Part shown: positions 47,440-57,870 of the stretch, piece by piece
How the letters are laid out: every line of letters begins with the position of its first letter
How positions within the stretch are numbered: the first letter of the stretch is position 1
Assembly (NCBI GenBank): GCA_020055645.1
Contig: JAECZT010000010.1
Coordinates: forward strand, 431,891-495,890
Direction: 5' to 3'
Length of the DNA stretch: 64,000 nucleotides
From: Tomocerus qinae
Lineage: Eukaryota > Arthropoda > Collembola > Entomobryomorpha > Tomoceridae
Translations under genes and position numbers: made by a program
The notes under the pieces: generated by a model
Told to the model about the DNA's origin: nothing
What the model saw: only the letters and a program-made list of their open reading frames with translations
Database searches by the model: none

Positions 47440-47690
47440 ATTCTAGGAAAAGTGAATACCGAAATATTAGTGAAGTTACCCGTCCACGACGGGCAAACAA
47501 AAAATATAAATAAATTATTTTCTAACAAATTAACAGAAAGTTATTAAAAAGTGAGTACCTACATACTATTGACGTTACCCGTCCTAGTGACGGGCGGAAC
47601 AAAATTTAAATAAATCAATAGTTAAACCAATATTTAAAAAGTGCATTAACCTATTAACTAGTGACATTACCCGTCCGATGACGGGGGAAC
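47440..47690 (+). other. Leader with three ~95-bp repeats, each ending in a CCCGTC/GACGGG hairpin
   Basis: Hairpins at 47478-47494, 47577-47597 and 47669-47687 share the stem CCCGTC/GACGGG with different loops. Each is preceded by a similar AAAAGTGA(G)TACC...GTTACCCGTCC stretch. Stems are kept while loops and spacers differ. A role in RNA packaging or dimerisation is an inference from position only. Confidence 0.7.
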
Positions 47691-47729
47691 TAAATTCCAA
47701 AAAAACAATAACTTTAAGAAAAACCGAAA

Positions 47730-47963
47730 ATGAGTGAAAAAAATAGGAGAAAAATTTTGAACTTTGTGGAAAGGCTACCAAATGGTGAAGGACTAATGGG
47801 TCCAGTACCCTCAGTGTTGGTATTCCTAGATAGAGATCAACCGGAGAGTAGTGGGAAACGACCAAAGAAGAGCGGAAATGGTAAGCAAATGGTAACCTTC
47901 AAAGTACCAGAATCAGATAAAAACGGAGCAGACAATAGGTACCAAACGGGTGTAAAGAAGTAA
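47730..47963 (+). CDS. Small basic ORF upstream of dUTPase (77 aa)
   Basis: An ATG-initiated, Lys/Arg-rich frame (MSEKNRRKILNF, SSGKRPKKSGNGK). The two basic clusters could serve as nuclear-localisation or RNA-binding signals. No family is recognised. It sits just after the leader hairpins and 87 bases before the dUTPase ATG. Its length and composition could also arise by chance in this purine-rich DNA. Confidence 0.35.
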   Translation: MSEKNRRKILNFVERLPNGEGLMGPVPSVLVFLDRDQPESSGKRPKKSGNGKQMVTFKVPESDKNGADNRYQTGVKK

Positions 47964-48050
47964 CGAGTAAACAAAGAAAAGTGTCAGCAGAAAAAAATTA
48001 AGAATTAAGAAAACTTTTAAAGCCTTAACTAGATACTAAGTGTTCGAAGT

Positions 48051-48476
48051 ATGAGTGTGCTGAAAGTTGTGAAATTACACACCAACGCTGTGATCCCTAC
48101 ACGCGCAACTGAAAGTTCAGTAGGTTATGACCTACATGCCATTGAGGAGGTCACCTTAAAACCTAGTGAGACAAAAACTGTCAGGACTGGCATAGCTGCC
48201 TCTCCCCCAATAGGAACCTACATTAGGATTGCCCTCCGATCAGGCATTTCTTTACAAAAACATTTACTAGTGGGAGCGGGAGTATGTGACCCAGACTATA
48301 CTGGTGAACTTAAAGTTGTGTTCCACAACGTAGGACAAGAAACTATTAGTATCTCAATTGGGCAGAAAATTGCTCAGCTAGCTTTAGAGTGCTACAAAAC
48401 TCCAAAGGTAGAAATAGTGGATCAACTTAAAAACACTAGCCGTGGATCCCAAGGATTTGGATCCACTGGAAACTAA
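48051..48476 (+). CDS. dut: dUTPase (deoxyuridine 5'-triphosphate nucleotidohydrolase)
   Basis: 141 residues, the usual length of a trimeric dUTPase subunit. All five family motifs are present in order: VGYDLHA (24-30), LRSGIS (62-67), GAGVCDPDYTGE (75-86), GQKIAQL (104-110) and RGSQGFGSTG (131-140). Asp80 matches the catalytic aspartate and Tyr83 the uracil-reading tyrosine. The frame is uninterrupted with an ATG start. The enzyme converts dUTP to dUMP, which in retroviruses limits uracil in the cDNA. Its place as a separate ORF upstream of gag is unusual: betaretroviral and lentiviral dUTPases lie in pro or pol. A host-gene origin is possible. Confidence 0.95.
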   Translation: MSVLKVVKLHTNAVIPTRATESSVGYDLHAIEEVTLKPSETKTVRTGIAASPPIGTYIRIALRSGISLQKHLLVGAGVCDPDYTGELKVVFHNVGQETISISIGQKIAQLALECYKTPKVEIVDQLKNTSRGSQGFGSTGN

Positions 48477-48537
48477 TAACTTTCGATTTTGATTTTGGTG
48501 AAAACAGTAAACACAGTAGTGCACGTAATTTACAAAA

Positions 48538-48717
48538 ATGGATTTGCCACCTGTTTGGCCATTTTGGTTATTACTGTTTTGTATGGTGAGTGTCCAGATT
48601 TTACTGGAACGTGGCCCAAATTTAGGACTCATATACTTGCAATTGTTTATGTTTGTTGTGAGTGCTATAGCAATGGTCATTACTACAATCTTGGTTATTA
48701 TAAGAGCGTTAGAGTAA
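48538..48717 (+). CDS. Small two-helix hydrophobic protein (59 aa)
   Basis: ATG in a good context (AAAAATGG), 62 bases after the dUTPase stop. Two hydrophobic segments, around WPFWLLLFCMVSVQILL and LIYLQLFMFVVSAIAMVITTI minus its last residue, are separated by a short charged turn (ERGPN). Two membrane helices fit viroporin-like or small accessory membrane proteins, but no family is recognised. A longer overlapping frame in another phase (48489-48743) is less convincing. Confidence 0.5.
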   Translation: MDLPPVWPFWLLLFCMVSVQILLERGPNLGLIYLQLFMFVVSAIAMVITTILVIIRALE

Positions 48718-48829
48718 ACAATAGACTACAATCAACTACTTAAAGATACAAAATAGATGTTAAGTGATACAAGTGAAGTGTGTTTTAAGTTTTAAGACTT
48801 GAGTTCCAATTAAGACAAAAGACTTCAAT

Positions 48830-50809
48830 ATGTCAACACCAGCTAATGAAGGTGGTGGCCAGTCATCGAAAGCTGCCCCAATATCGAGCAGTAAAGTCAC
48901 GAAAACCAGGGGTAGGCCTAGAGGTCGTCCAACTGGGAAAAGCTTGGTCCCTCCCCAGGTAGATGAAGCTAAGCATTCAGAACAGGAGGAGGAACGAGAA
49001 GAAAACCAACCAGGTACCATGGATGTTACAGCATCGACCATGGCAAGCAGTAGACGGACGTCGCTGAGAAGCGCCGGCGTCTACTTCCGAAGAGACAGGG
49101 TGAGCGCTGGAGACGAGAGGAATACACGTGCTTCAGCCTAAAGAGGAGCAAGGGGAACAGATGACCAAGCAGCACAATCCACCAGTGCTGGTACCATAGG
49201 GAACCCCCCTAGAAATCCATTTGTTGAGGATGATACAGACGAAGAGCCCCAGAGGTCAAATGCCTCTAGCCCCATTTCAGAGAAAAGTCAAGAAGCACCG
49301 CCGCACGTTCTCGACATGGAAACGTTAGAGGCGTTGCGAAAGCAGTATCAGAAAGACACCGAAGAGTTAAAAAGAAAACAGGCTGAAGTTCAGGCCAATT
49401 TTAAGGTCGTCCTCGCTTTAAGAGACGAAATGGTAGCTGTCAGAGACCAGTTGAAGGCTGACAATGCAAAAAGTGTCATCGTTAGAAGGGCGGCAAGGGA
49501 ACCACCGCCAACTTCTACTCCAACCGGACCTCCTGGCCGTGAAACAATCCGTGCCCAGCTGTTGAGACTCTTCGATACAGTCCCGGAGGTGGGCACTGGT
49601 AACACCGGGAGACCATCTACGGCTACTGGTAACCCGGCAAGGTCAATCCCCTCTGACGGTAGGCAAAGTCGTATGTCCTACCATATCCTTCCTCGGACAC
49701 CAGCTAATATTGACGAAGAAATTGGTCTACTAGCACAACAACCAGCGCCTACATTTGGAGTGAACATATTACAATCATTCCATACAATGTTCGTTGGGGA
49801 CAGCAGAGAGCCTGGAATGGCGAAAGAATTCTTACGAAAATACGAATCCATGACGTCAGCCATGACACAAGCTGAGAAGAAGAAACATTTTGCATCAGTT
49901 CTGGGCGGAACAGCATCCATGTGGCTAGAATTGTTCATCGCAAAAATGAATGAAGAAGAGTTAGAAGATGATGGACATGGAAATATGGTTAACGGCTTCG
50001 CGAAAGTGACATGGCCAGAACTAAAAAAGGAATTCTTATTGGAGTTTGATAAAAATAATGCTCAGGCATTTATCGTGATGCAGATGCGACCGGACGAGTC
50101 GGCCTCAACATTCTTTATACGAATTACAAGCAGCCATTAAGAAGCAGGAAGTCCTCTAAGCGAAGAGATGCTGATACAACAAATCATAGAAAAACTTAAC
50201 GATTTCTATTATGAAAAAGTGGTCAACAAAAGTTTCTCGAGTCTCGACAGTTTAAAGAGGAAGTTAAACGAAATAGACGCAGGTAGACAAGCAATTAACC
50301 GAAAAAGAGCTCAAAATAGTGGAACCAAGAGGATTGCTACGATGAAATCCACGGAAGAGCCGCCGGAGAAGATAGCAGCTCTTATCAAGGAATTCGGGAA
50401 ACAACTTGATGACAGGTTCTCAAAGATGCAGAAAGCGTGGACTACAAATAAAAGCAATCCACCCAGCAAGGGACAGTCACAAAATCAGACCAACTCCCAA
50501 CAGCAGTCCTATCCTCCACGCCAAGGACAAAGGAACTACTATCCCCAAAACCAAAGAGGTTATTATGGTTACAGCTCTCGAGGTGGAAGAGGAGGTAGAC
50601 AAAGATTCCAGAATTATGGGAATGACCCACGCGCATGCTATAAGTGTAATAATGTCGGCCATATTGCGCGTGATTGCCACCTCGACGACAATCAAGCGCC
50701 CCCTTGTAGAGGAAGAGGCGGTTACAGAGGTAGATCAATTCGGGGAGGTAGAGACAGTAAGAAGCCCATAGTTCCCCCAAAGACGGAGGGAAACCAGCAA
50801 TCGCAATGA
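48830..50809 (+). pseudogene. gag: Retrovirus-like element gag region
   Basis: Starts at ATG 48830 with an acidic and Ser-rich N-terminus containing an AT-hook-like RGRPRGRP. A coiled coil follows (METLEALRKQYQKDTEELK), then the capsid core (FHTMFVGDSREPGMAKEFL, WPELKKEFLLEF, MRPDESASTFFIRI). A Gln/Asn-rich RGG-box segment (YSSRGGRGGRQRF) and one CCHC knuckle (CYKCNNVGHIARDC) end the region. The order fits a Ty3/gypsy Gag with a nucleic-acid-binding C-terminus. The AT hook is not a usual Gag feature. The region is broken into several pieces. Confidence 0.8.
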
Positions 50810-51980
50810 GCCAAGGGGAAGGCCATTGTGATAAGAAGAGTATCCCCGCAGAGGATAATGAAATCACTGAACACATTTTAGCTTTAGGAGGTAGTGGTAA
50901 ACAATTATATTGTCCCATCATATTTGATGGAATAACGGTACAATGCATGATTGATACGGGAGCATCTACCAGTGTTATTCATAGTGGTATGCTTAGAGAC
51001 CGGAGTGACATTGTGGATACTAATATTCGCATCCGTAGTGCCACTCAGAGTCCACTAGTAGTAAAAGGAAAGAAATTATTAACATAGCAAATATAGAATT
51101 TTCTGAATATCTTAATGTAGTTGAAAATATCCCTGAAGGGTTAATCATAATTGGTATGGATATTTTGGAGAAGCATGGAGGTTGGATTAGCTGTCGTAAA
51201 CGAAGGGTTTGGTTCGAAGGTGTAGAGTTAGAAGGAAGTCCACATCCATTGCAGATAGATAATGTTATTGCGATGCTTCAGCTGATCACTGAAAAGTCCT
51301 CCCAAACTGTAAATAAGGTCAATGCGTCGTCCTCTGTAAAAAGGAACATTGCTTGTAAAATATATGCTGTGAATGAGAGAGGGAACGAAAATGACTTGAG
51401 ACATTTTAAAGAGAATGACTTTGACATAAATTACGGACAAGTGAATTATGACTTAAGAGGAAAGAATGATGAGAATGTTGAGAGTAAGACCCCAGTGTTT
51501 AACACGGACGGTGTGGCACGGAAGGGCAGCAACGAAAAGAATGATGAGAATGTTGAGAGTAAGACCCCAGTGTTTAACACGGACGGTGTGGCACGGAAGG
51601 GCAGCAACGAAAAGAATGATGAGAATGTTGAGAGTAAGACCCCAGTGTTTAACACGGACGGTGTGGCACGGAAGGGCAGCAACGAAAAGAATGATGAGAA
51701 TGTTGAGAGTAAGACCCCAGTGTTTAACACGGACGGTGTGGCACGGAAGGGCAGCAACGGAAAGAATGATAAGAATGTTGAGAGTAAGACCCCAGTGTTC
51801 TACACGGACGGTGTTACACGGAAGGGCAGCAACGAGAGAATTGATGAGATGATTGATAAGAGACCCCGGGGCGGTTCAGGCGATGGTGAGGCATGTATCG
51901 CAGGCTGGTCTGGCCAACCAATCTGTTTGTGCACAGTCTCTACCGGAGCAGGAACCGGAGAATATTATGGAAATAAATGA
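50806..51980 (+). pseudogene. Protease region and repeat-bearing spacer
   Basis: An aspartic protease with the active-site motif MIDTGAST and the downstream hydrophobic LIIIGMDILEKH. Start overlaps the end of the gag region by four bases. Between protease and RT lies an acidic and Asn-rich segment of about 200 residues, most of it made of 25-residue tandem repeats. Such a spacer is not part of the standard pol layout. Confidence 0.8.
51462..51836 (+). repeat. 75-bp coding minisatellite, five units
   Basis: Units start at 51462, 51537, 51612, 51687 and 51762. The first four are nearly identical and the fifth is diverged. Each encodes 25 residues (KNDENVESKTPVF then NTDGVARKGSNE). The period keeps all frames in phase, which explains the open frames on the other strand and in the +1 phase. 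Confidence 0.9.
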
Positions 51981-52234
51981 CAATTTTGACTATGACTGTT
52001 GTATAGAACGTTGTTTAGACACATGTCATAAGGATGATTTGAATGAAGATATGCTGCTTTGGAATGGAATGTCCTTCTGCTAATGAAGAGACTGATTTTT
52101 GGAAAAGAGAGTATGAAAGAGAAGTTGTGAAGTAGTGAATGTAATGGATATGAAAAAGAGAATGATGAGATTGTATTTTAGAAGAAAAGCTTGATCATTA
52201 TAATAAGTATGGGATAGGGAAAATAAAAGATGAC
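51981..52234 (+). other. Spacer before RT
   Basis: Reads as a continuation of the acidic spacer (DNFDYDCCIERCLDTCHKDD) in one phase, then purine-rich DNA with no clear frame. Confidence 0.4.
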
Positions 52235-53872
52235 GTGGTGTTGTCACCACATTCCTTTTCTTGCGTCCCGATTAAATTTGAAAACGTATCAAGGTTGAGT
52301 TCCGATAGTTTGTTTCGACCATGGGAAGAAGAAGAAATAAATTTTGGGATATTTATTATGCCACATCTTATTAGTTCGGAAACGGTAGCAATCATGATCT
52401 TCAACTTGGGTGATAACCCAACTAAGTTGAATAGAAACTTGAGAATCGGTTATGCAGAGCCGATGGAGAGGTCTGAAATGACTATTGAAGAATTTGAAAC
52501 GTTGTATTCACTAGAGGAAGGAGCATTTGACATTAACGCATTTGATATTAATCCAAATGCACCAGAGAAAGACAGAGAAGAAACTAGAAAGATCATAATA
52601 GAGTATCAAGACAGATTTGCATTTACGAACTCACAATTGGGTTGTACCTCTACCATTACGCATAGCATTGACACAGGAGATCATCCCCCTGTCAGAGAGA
52701 AACTTAGGCCAAGACATTCTCAGGCTGAAAGAGAAATTATTAGGAAACAGGTAGCAGAAATGCTTGCTTGTGGTGTTTTTGAAAGGGCTTACAGCCCGTA
52801 TTGTGCAAATGTTGTCTTAGCGCCAAAACCAGATGGTAGCTTAAGATTCTGTATCGATTATAGAAAACTAAACAGTGTAACAAATTTTCATAGCTATCCA
52901 ATTCCCCGCATCGATGAAGTCATTGAATCAATGGCAGGAAGTGCTTCATTTAGCCCCCTCGATGCGATATCCGGTTTTTGGCAGGTCATGATGAACAAGA
53001 AAGATGGCTCACATCTCAAAACTTGTTTCATTACGGAAGATGGTAGTTTCGTTTGGACACGAATATCATTTGGTTTGAAGAATAGTCCAATGACCTTTGC
53101 CTTGTTAGTTGATTTAATGTTTGCAGACATGCGACATTTAGTAGCATACTACATTGACGATTTAACTTGTCACGGAAAAGATCATAAACAAAACAATGAG
53201 CGGCTGATCATAGTTCTCAACCGATTAAGAGAACATAACGTAAAGCTTAAGGCTCAAAAGTGTAAATTTTTATACGAGGAAATTGAAATGTTAGGTTTCG
53301 TAGTCAACGGACAGGGCGTTAAGCCCAATCCAAAAAGAGTAGAGTGCATTAAAAACATGCCCATCCCTAATACTTTAAAGAAATTACGATCATTCCTTGG
53401 AATGATAAACTTCTATAGGAAATTTGTCCCAAAACTGGCATTTGTAGCAAAACCTTTGTATGAACTGCTTAAGAAATCGGACAGCACATTACATTGGGCT
53501 TCCGAACAACAATATAGCTTTGAAGAATTAAAAGATGCTTTGGTAAAAGCGACTTTATTAGAACACTTTAGGCCGGACCGCGCTATTGAGATCCATACCG
53601 ACGCATGTGATTATGCTGTCGCGGGAGTGTTGGTCCAGGTAGAACCCTTTGTCACAGATAAAGGTAGAACCAAAAGGAGAGAGATCCCAATCCACCATAT
53701 CAGTAGAACTCTTGTAGGAAATGAGTTAAAGTGGTCGATACCAGAGAAAGAAGCGTTAGCTTTAATGTTCTCTCTGGATTGTTTCAGACCCTATGTAGCT
53801 CTGAAACCCTTCATTATTCGAACCGATCACATAGCTTTGACTTATTTACAGAACTTAAGAGATCCCGTTTAA
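52235..53872 (+). pseudogene. pol: Retrovirus-like element reverse transcriptase and RNase H
   Basis: RT motifs in order: REKLRPRHSQAEREI, FCIDYRKLNSVTN, FSPLDAISGFWQVMM (catalytic Asp), WTRISFGLKNSPMTF, catalytic YYIDDLTCHG and MLGFVVNGQGVKPNP. Then FLGMINFYRKFV and the RNase H start IHTDACDYAVAGVLVQ, with HHISRTLVGNELKWSIPEKEA. Motifs are those of Ty3/gypsy RTs, and YIDD is the active-site form. An N-terminal ~100 residues has no clear match. Confidence 0.9.
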
Positions 53873-53962
53873 ACAAGGATTGTAAGATGGGCTCTCAAGC
53901 TCCAAGAGTTTACATGTCAAATAGTACATCGTGCTGGAAAGCACAATGTAATTCCTGATGCA

Positions 53963-55528
53963 TTGAGTAGAAATCCGTTTGAGAAACCGTTATCGGCTTC
54001 TCACGTGACAGACTTAATTACCTTTTGTCTGATCGATGAGGAGAGAAATGCTTATGTAAATAAGATTCATGCCCTATCGGAGAAATTGGAAAAAGGAGAA
54101 TCAGTATCTGAGGAAGAGTGCGTTTTGAACAAGGAAGATGCAATATTATCTGCATCTGAAATCGGAATTAATTTCGGTCAGCTACACTTCTCTGACGAGT
54201 ACTGTAGAGAAATAATTAATAATCTAGACTGTAATCCGAACTTTGTTTTGGATAAAGGCCTATTATGGTATGTAAATAGAGGCATAAGTAAAATCGTAGT
54301 GCCCGTTGCATTGAGAGGATTAGTTCTCGAACTTTACCATGCATCCAAATTTGCAGGTCATTTTGGCCATCAAAAAACACTGGCTAGGTTAGGCCAAAGA
54401 TTCTTTTGGCCAGGTATGACCACTCAGGCTAAAGAATATATCGATAAGTGTCTAAAATGTAGACTACATAAAGTGCCATTAAGAAAGCGGCATGGTCTAC
54501 TAAAACCCATAGATCCCATATTAGGTGGAGAAACTATGCAACCGGGAAGTTTCTGGGCCATAGATATTTTAGGACCTTACCCAGAAACAACAAATAATAT
54601 GAAATACGTCATTGTGAGTACATGTATGATAACTAGATACGTAGTCTGTGGCACGTTGCAAGCTACATCAGCTACGGAAGTTGCAGAATTTTTAATCGAT
54701 AGAATTATACAGTACTTTGGCGCATTCCGAATATTATTAACGGACAATGCAACATGTTTTAGATCCAAATTAATGACTTGCTTAGCAGAAACTTTTCAGT
54801 TTCAGCATAAATTCTGTCATAGTTATGTTCATAACATTATAGGTAGTGTAGAAAGAATGAATAAAACGTTAGCAGAAATGATAGGAAAGCAAATTGCAGA
54901 GTACGGAGAATTTAGAGACTGGATAAAGATCCTTCCTAATAGCGTTATGGCATATTACTCTGCCATACATAGTTCACTTTTGGAAACTCCATCATTTTTA
55001 ATGTTTGGCAGAGATCTGGAATTTCCTGTCGACGTTATGATTAACCTCCCTACCCGGTCATTGGCCGCGGACACATTCCTGGCTAGATATAAGAAAGGAA
55101 TGGAGATCGCTAGAGATAATTTAGTTATCTCACAGCGACAGGCGAAGAAATACTTTGACAGGAATAGGAAAGAGTGTGTTTTGAGAGTAGGAGACGAGGT
55201 ACTATACGAGGTACCTACTAGGAAAAAGGGAGAGCCAGACAAACTGCAAAATAAATTACGAGGACCATACATAATTACTCACAAACTAGGAGATTTGACA
55301 TTTGTGATAAGATTAATTGGTGACGAAAAAGCCAAAAGTATTATAACAAGTGCTAGACTATTACAGTATTACAAAGACGGTGTTGTAGTTGAAAACCCAA
55401 CAGAGAAAGAGACCCAGCCAACATTATCGGATAAAAATGTAAGTAAAACTTCTGTACATAAAGATAATGTCGATATTCCGGATATAGATACTTCTCAAAA
55501 AGGTACGGTGACAACAGTACCTTTTTGA
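53963..55528 (+). pseudogene. Retrovirus-like element integrase
   Basis: Starts with the ALSRNPF tail of RNase H, then a ~100-residue linker. The H2C2 zinc domain (H-x3-GHFGH ... CLKCRLH) and the rve core with all three acidic residues follow (AIDILGPYPE, LLTDNATCF, GSVERMN). The C-terminal domain has LRVGDEVLYEVPTRKKG and KLRGPYIITHKLG. The catalytic triad, Asp-Asp-Glu, is present. Confidence 0.9.
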
Positions 55529-55612
55529 GAAAGATAGAGATTCGTAGGTCAGCGAGAATTAGGGAAAGGAAACTAAAGCAAGTTTGTGTCATCCAGGTTC
55601 CAGAATCGATGG

Positions 55613-56323
55613 ATGACGGTTATGGTTATCTGTGGGCTATTGTTCACAACTCCCAGCCATAGTTGGTATCTGTCTGGGAATGCAATCATAAAAGATGGAA
55701 CGAGGCCCTATCTACATGAAGTGGTTAAACCTGAATCGAATACTACCACGGGCAGTCATGAAGAAGATAAAGATAAATATAATAAGTCAGATTTCATGTG
55801 TTTTAACGAGACTTTAGAAATATTATTTAATAGATCCATAGATATAGTAAAAAGCAAAACGCTTGTTAAAATTGTACAAGTACCTATGGTACAGTGGACA
55901 GGTATCGTTATATTAGGAGGTTGGACAGGCACAATTGGAGCCATTTTTGGATTATCATTTGGATTTAGAGCAGGTTTGGAATATAATAGAATTATTAGTA
56001 GAACACTGGCAATTTTAGGGACACTAGAAGCATTAGAAAAGGTAAATGCAGGTTTGTTTGACCTTAATCATGAGATAAGTGTTCCTGCAACTGTTAATGT
56101 CGGTCCAACAAATATTCAATTAAATACTTCTGTACAAATTGGTCCGAAAGAAATATTTCCAAAAGGAAAATGTAAAAAATGGTTCTATGGTCCATTGCCA
56201 ATCATCATTTTGATTCTTGTTAAACTTATGCTTATTCTCATTTTGGTAATTTGTTGCAAATGTAGAAGAAAGGATAAGAGTGTTAATAATTTGACTACAG
56301 AGATGGTTACTCTGGCAATTTAA
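55613..56323 (+). CDS. Env-like membrane glycoprotein (236 aa)
   Basis: I chose the ATG at 55613 because it puts a signal peptide (MTVMVICGLLFTTPSHSW) at the very N-terminus. The ectodomain has five N-glycosylation sequons (NTT, NKS, NET, NRS, NTS). It also has a Gly/Ala-rich hydrophobic stretch (WTGIVILGGWTGTIGAIFG) reminiscent of a fusion peptide or a second membrane span. A C-terminal anchor (PIIILILVKLMLILILVICC) precedes a basic tail (KCRRKDK). Position after integrase and topology suit an env gene. It is short for one, no furin site is obvious, and no known env family is recognised. Confidence 0.6.
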   Translation: MTVMVICGLLFTTPSHSWYLSGNAIIKDGTRPYLHEVVKPESNTTTGSHEEDKDKYNKSDFMCFNETLEILFNRSIDIVKSKTLVKIVQVPMVQWTGIVILGGWTGTIGAIFGLSFGFRAGLEYNRIISRTLAILGTLEALEKVNAGLFDLNHEISVPATVNVGPTNIQLNTSVQIGPKEIFPKGKCKKWFYGPLPIIILILVKLMLILILVICCKCRRKDKSVNNLTTEMVTLAI

Positions 56324-57591
56324 TAAGAATATAGCACTAGGGTTGATGGTTAAATAAATAGGTATGTGAAGCCACAAAACATAACAGGTAGGAAGTCATG
56401 TTTTGTATCACACTTATTGAATAATAAATATAAAGTAAGTTTTTGGTCATCTGATATGGTAGTCCTTGACCTTTATTTCACACAATTGTCCAATGTATGC
56501 ATTTTGATTTATTTCGTTTTCTTATTAAGCTAAGCAAACATTTACGTCTTTACATCATTACGTCTGCACCGTTCATTTACAATTTCTGTTAGGAATCAGG
56601 CAGAGTAATAAGGCAGGAGTGCAGTTATTCATCTTGGTGTAATGACATTTTTGGTACGTATCTCTTTTATTCTCAACATTTAGAAACAACAAGTTTGGAA
56701 CAATTCGTTTCATCAAAATGTGTTTTGTCTATGCTCTGTGGATTTGCCGAATCACTTGGCACTCGGTAGTTGAAACCCCATGTGGGGTACTATACGCAAA
56801 AGATGCGTGCGGTTCATGGACCTTCTTTTGTCCACCCAGATCGCTAGACTGGGCAGGTGACCGGTAAAGACGTTATGTAAGCCGTGGGCCCTGATGGAAC
56901 AGTTCACTATTTGGGTGCCAAGGGAGGAGGTTTATTCAACAGAAAACTCTAAAAGTTCGAAAATTCTGAAAACAACATACTACCGTGTAAATATTGGTAC
57001 TTAATAATAAGTTACCGAAAATATAGGAGTGTAAGGGTGTTGGGTATTGCACCTAAAAAAAGAAATAATGGAAAGCGGGTAACATATTAGCATGGTATTG
57101 AATAATCATATAGATCAAGCAGGTAATGTACTAATCACCCGGGTGAATCAATTAACAACGCATTGTGAGTAAAGGTAAACAAGATGAGAAAAACAATAAA
57201 TATCAATACCATGGGTCCTTGGGAACCCATGGAGTTGTCCTGACCATGTTCCGATCTCTTTATTCAACCCCTCGAAAAGATTCCAGATTGGAAGTGAGTA
57301 ACCAAGCTAGTTTCAGGAGGTATGGAATAGAATAACGCCTTCGGAACGTGGACTCGTTACCCGGTATGTGACGAGCACATCCCAGTCCCCCGTGCAGGCA
57401 ACTAAATGTTAAGGGAGGTATTTTGTAAATAACGGGACAAGAGAGTTATAAGTGCACTAAGAACAAATCTATAACGAAAAAAGAAGTAAATGATGAAAAG
57501 GAAACGGGAAACAAACAGATAATTATGTCATAAGAACATTACTAATATTTATTTTTTTTTGAATTTCCTGAAACGAGTAAATATCGAAGTC
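56324..57591 (+). other. 3' region of the retrovirus-like element, hairpin-rich
   Basis: No large frame. A 49-codon Cys/Trp-rich frame (56718-56867) is weak. Perfect stems occur at 56775-56788 (ACCCC/GGGGT), 56794-56808 (ACGC/GCGT), 57136-57145 (CACCCGGGTG palindrome) and 57209-57232 (CCATGGGT/ACCCATGG). Most LTR elements have a much shorter 3' untranslated part. Confidence 0.5.
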
Positions 57592-57870
57592 ATGGAACCT
57601 CCTGAGGGAAAATCCTATTTGGGTGACGAACCTTGGTACCTTTTCCTGATGACTGTCACAGAGTTCTATGACCACGACCGTTCTTGTGAAAAGAAAGTTC
57701 AATTTCTGGATACCATACAGGGCGGCACCCACGGAGCCTTTCCTCCAGGAAGTAGAAGCGAACACGACATTAATGGCAACCTGAAAAGGGCACATTTCTA
57801 TTTTCATTTCGTGTTGGGTGCCTTGTTGCATGGGATGGATCCGTTTGCTAGCGGACCGTTCATGTGGTGA
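57592..57870 (+). CDS. Unassigned 92-aa ORF near the 3' end
   Basis: ATG at 57592 gives MEPPEGKSYLGDEPWYLFLM and continues to GMDPFASGPFMW. It is rich in aromatic and charged residues, with no signal peptide or membrane segment. It looks like a globular domain rather than low-complexity sequence. No family is recognised. It could be an accessory gene, a captured host fragment, or chance. An open frame upstream lacks an ATG. Confidence 0.4.
   Translation: MEPPEGKSYLGDEPWYLFLMTVTEFYDHDRSCEKKVQFLDTIQGGTHGAFPPGSRSEHDINGNLKRAHFYFHFVLGALLHGMDPFASGPFMW

Noticed and set aside
48489-48743. 84-aa ORF overlapping the 59-aa two-helix ORF
   Set aside because: Weaker start context and no clear membrane topology. 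The 59-aa frame from 48538 is the better candidate.
51446-51852. Long ORFs on the minus strand and in the +1 phase across the 75-bp repeats
   Set aside because: The 75-bp period keeps every phase open. Only the phase continuous with the protease spacer is supported.
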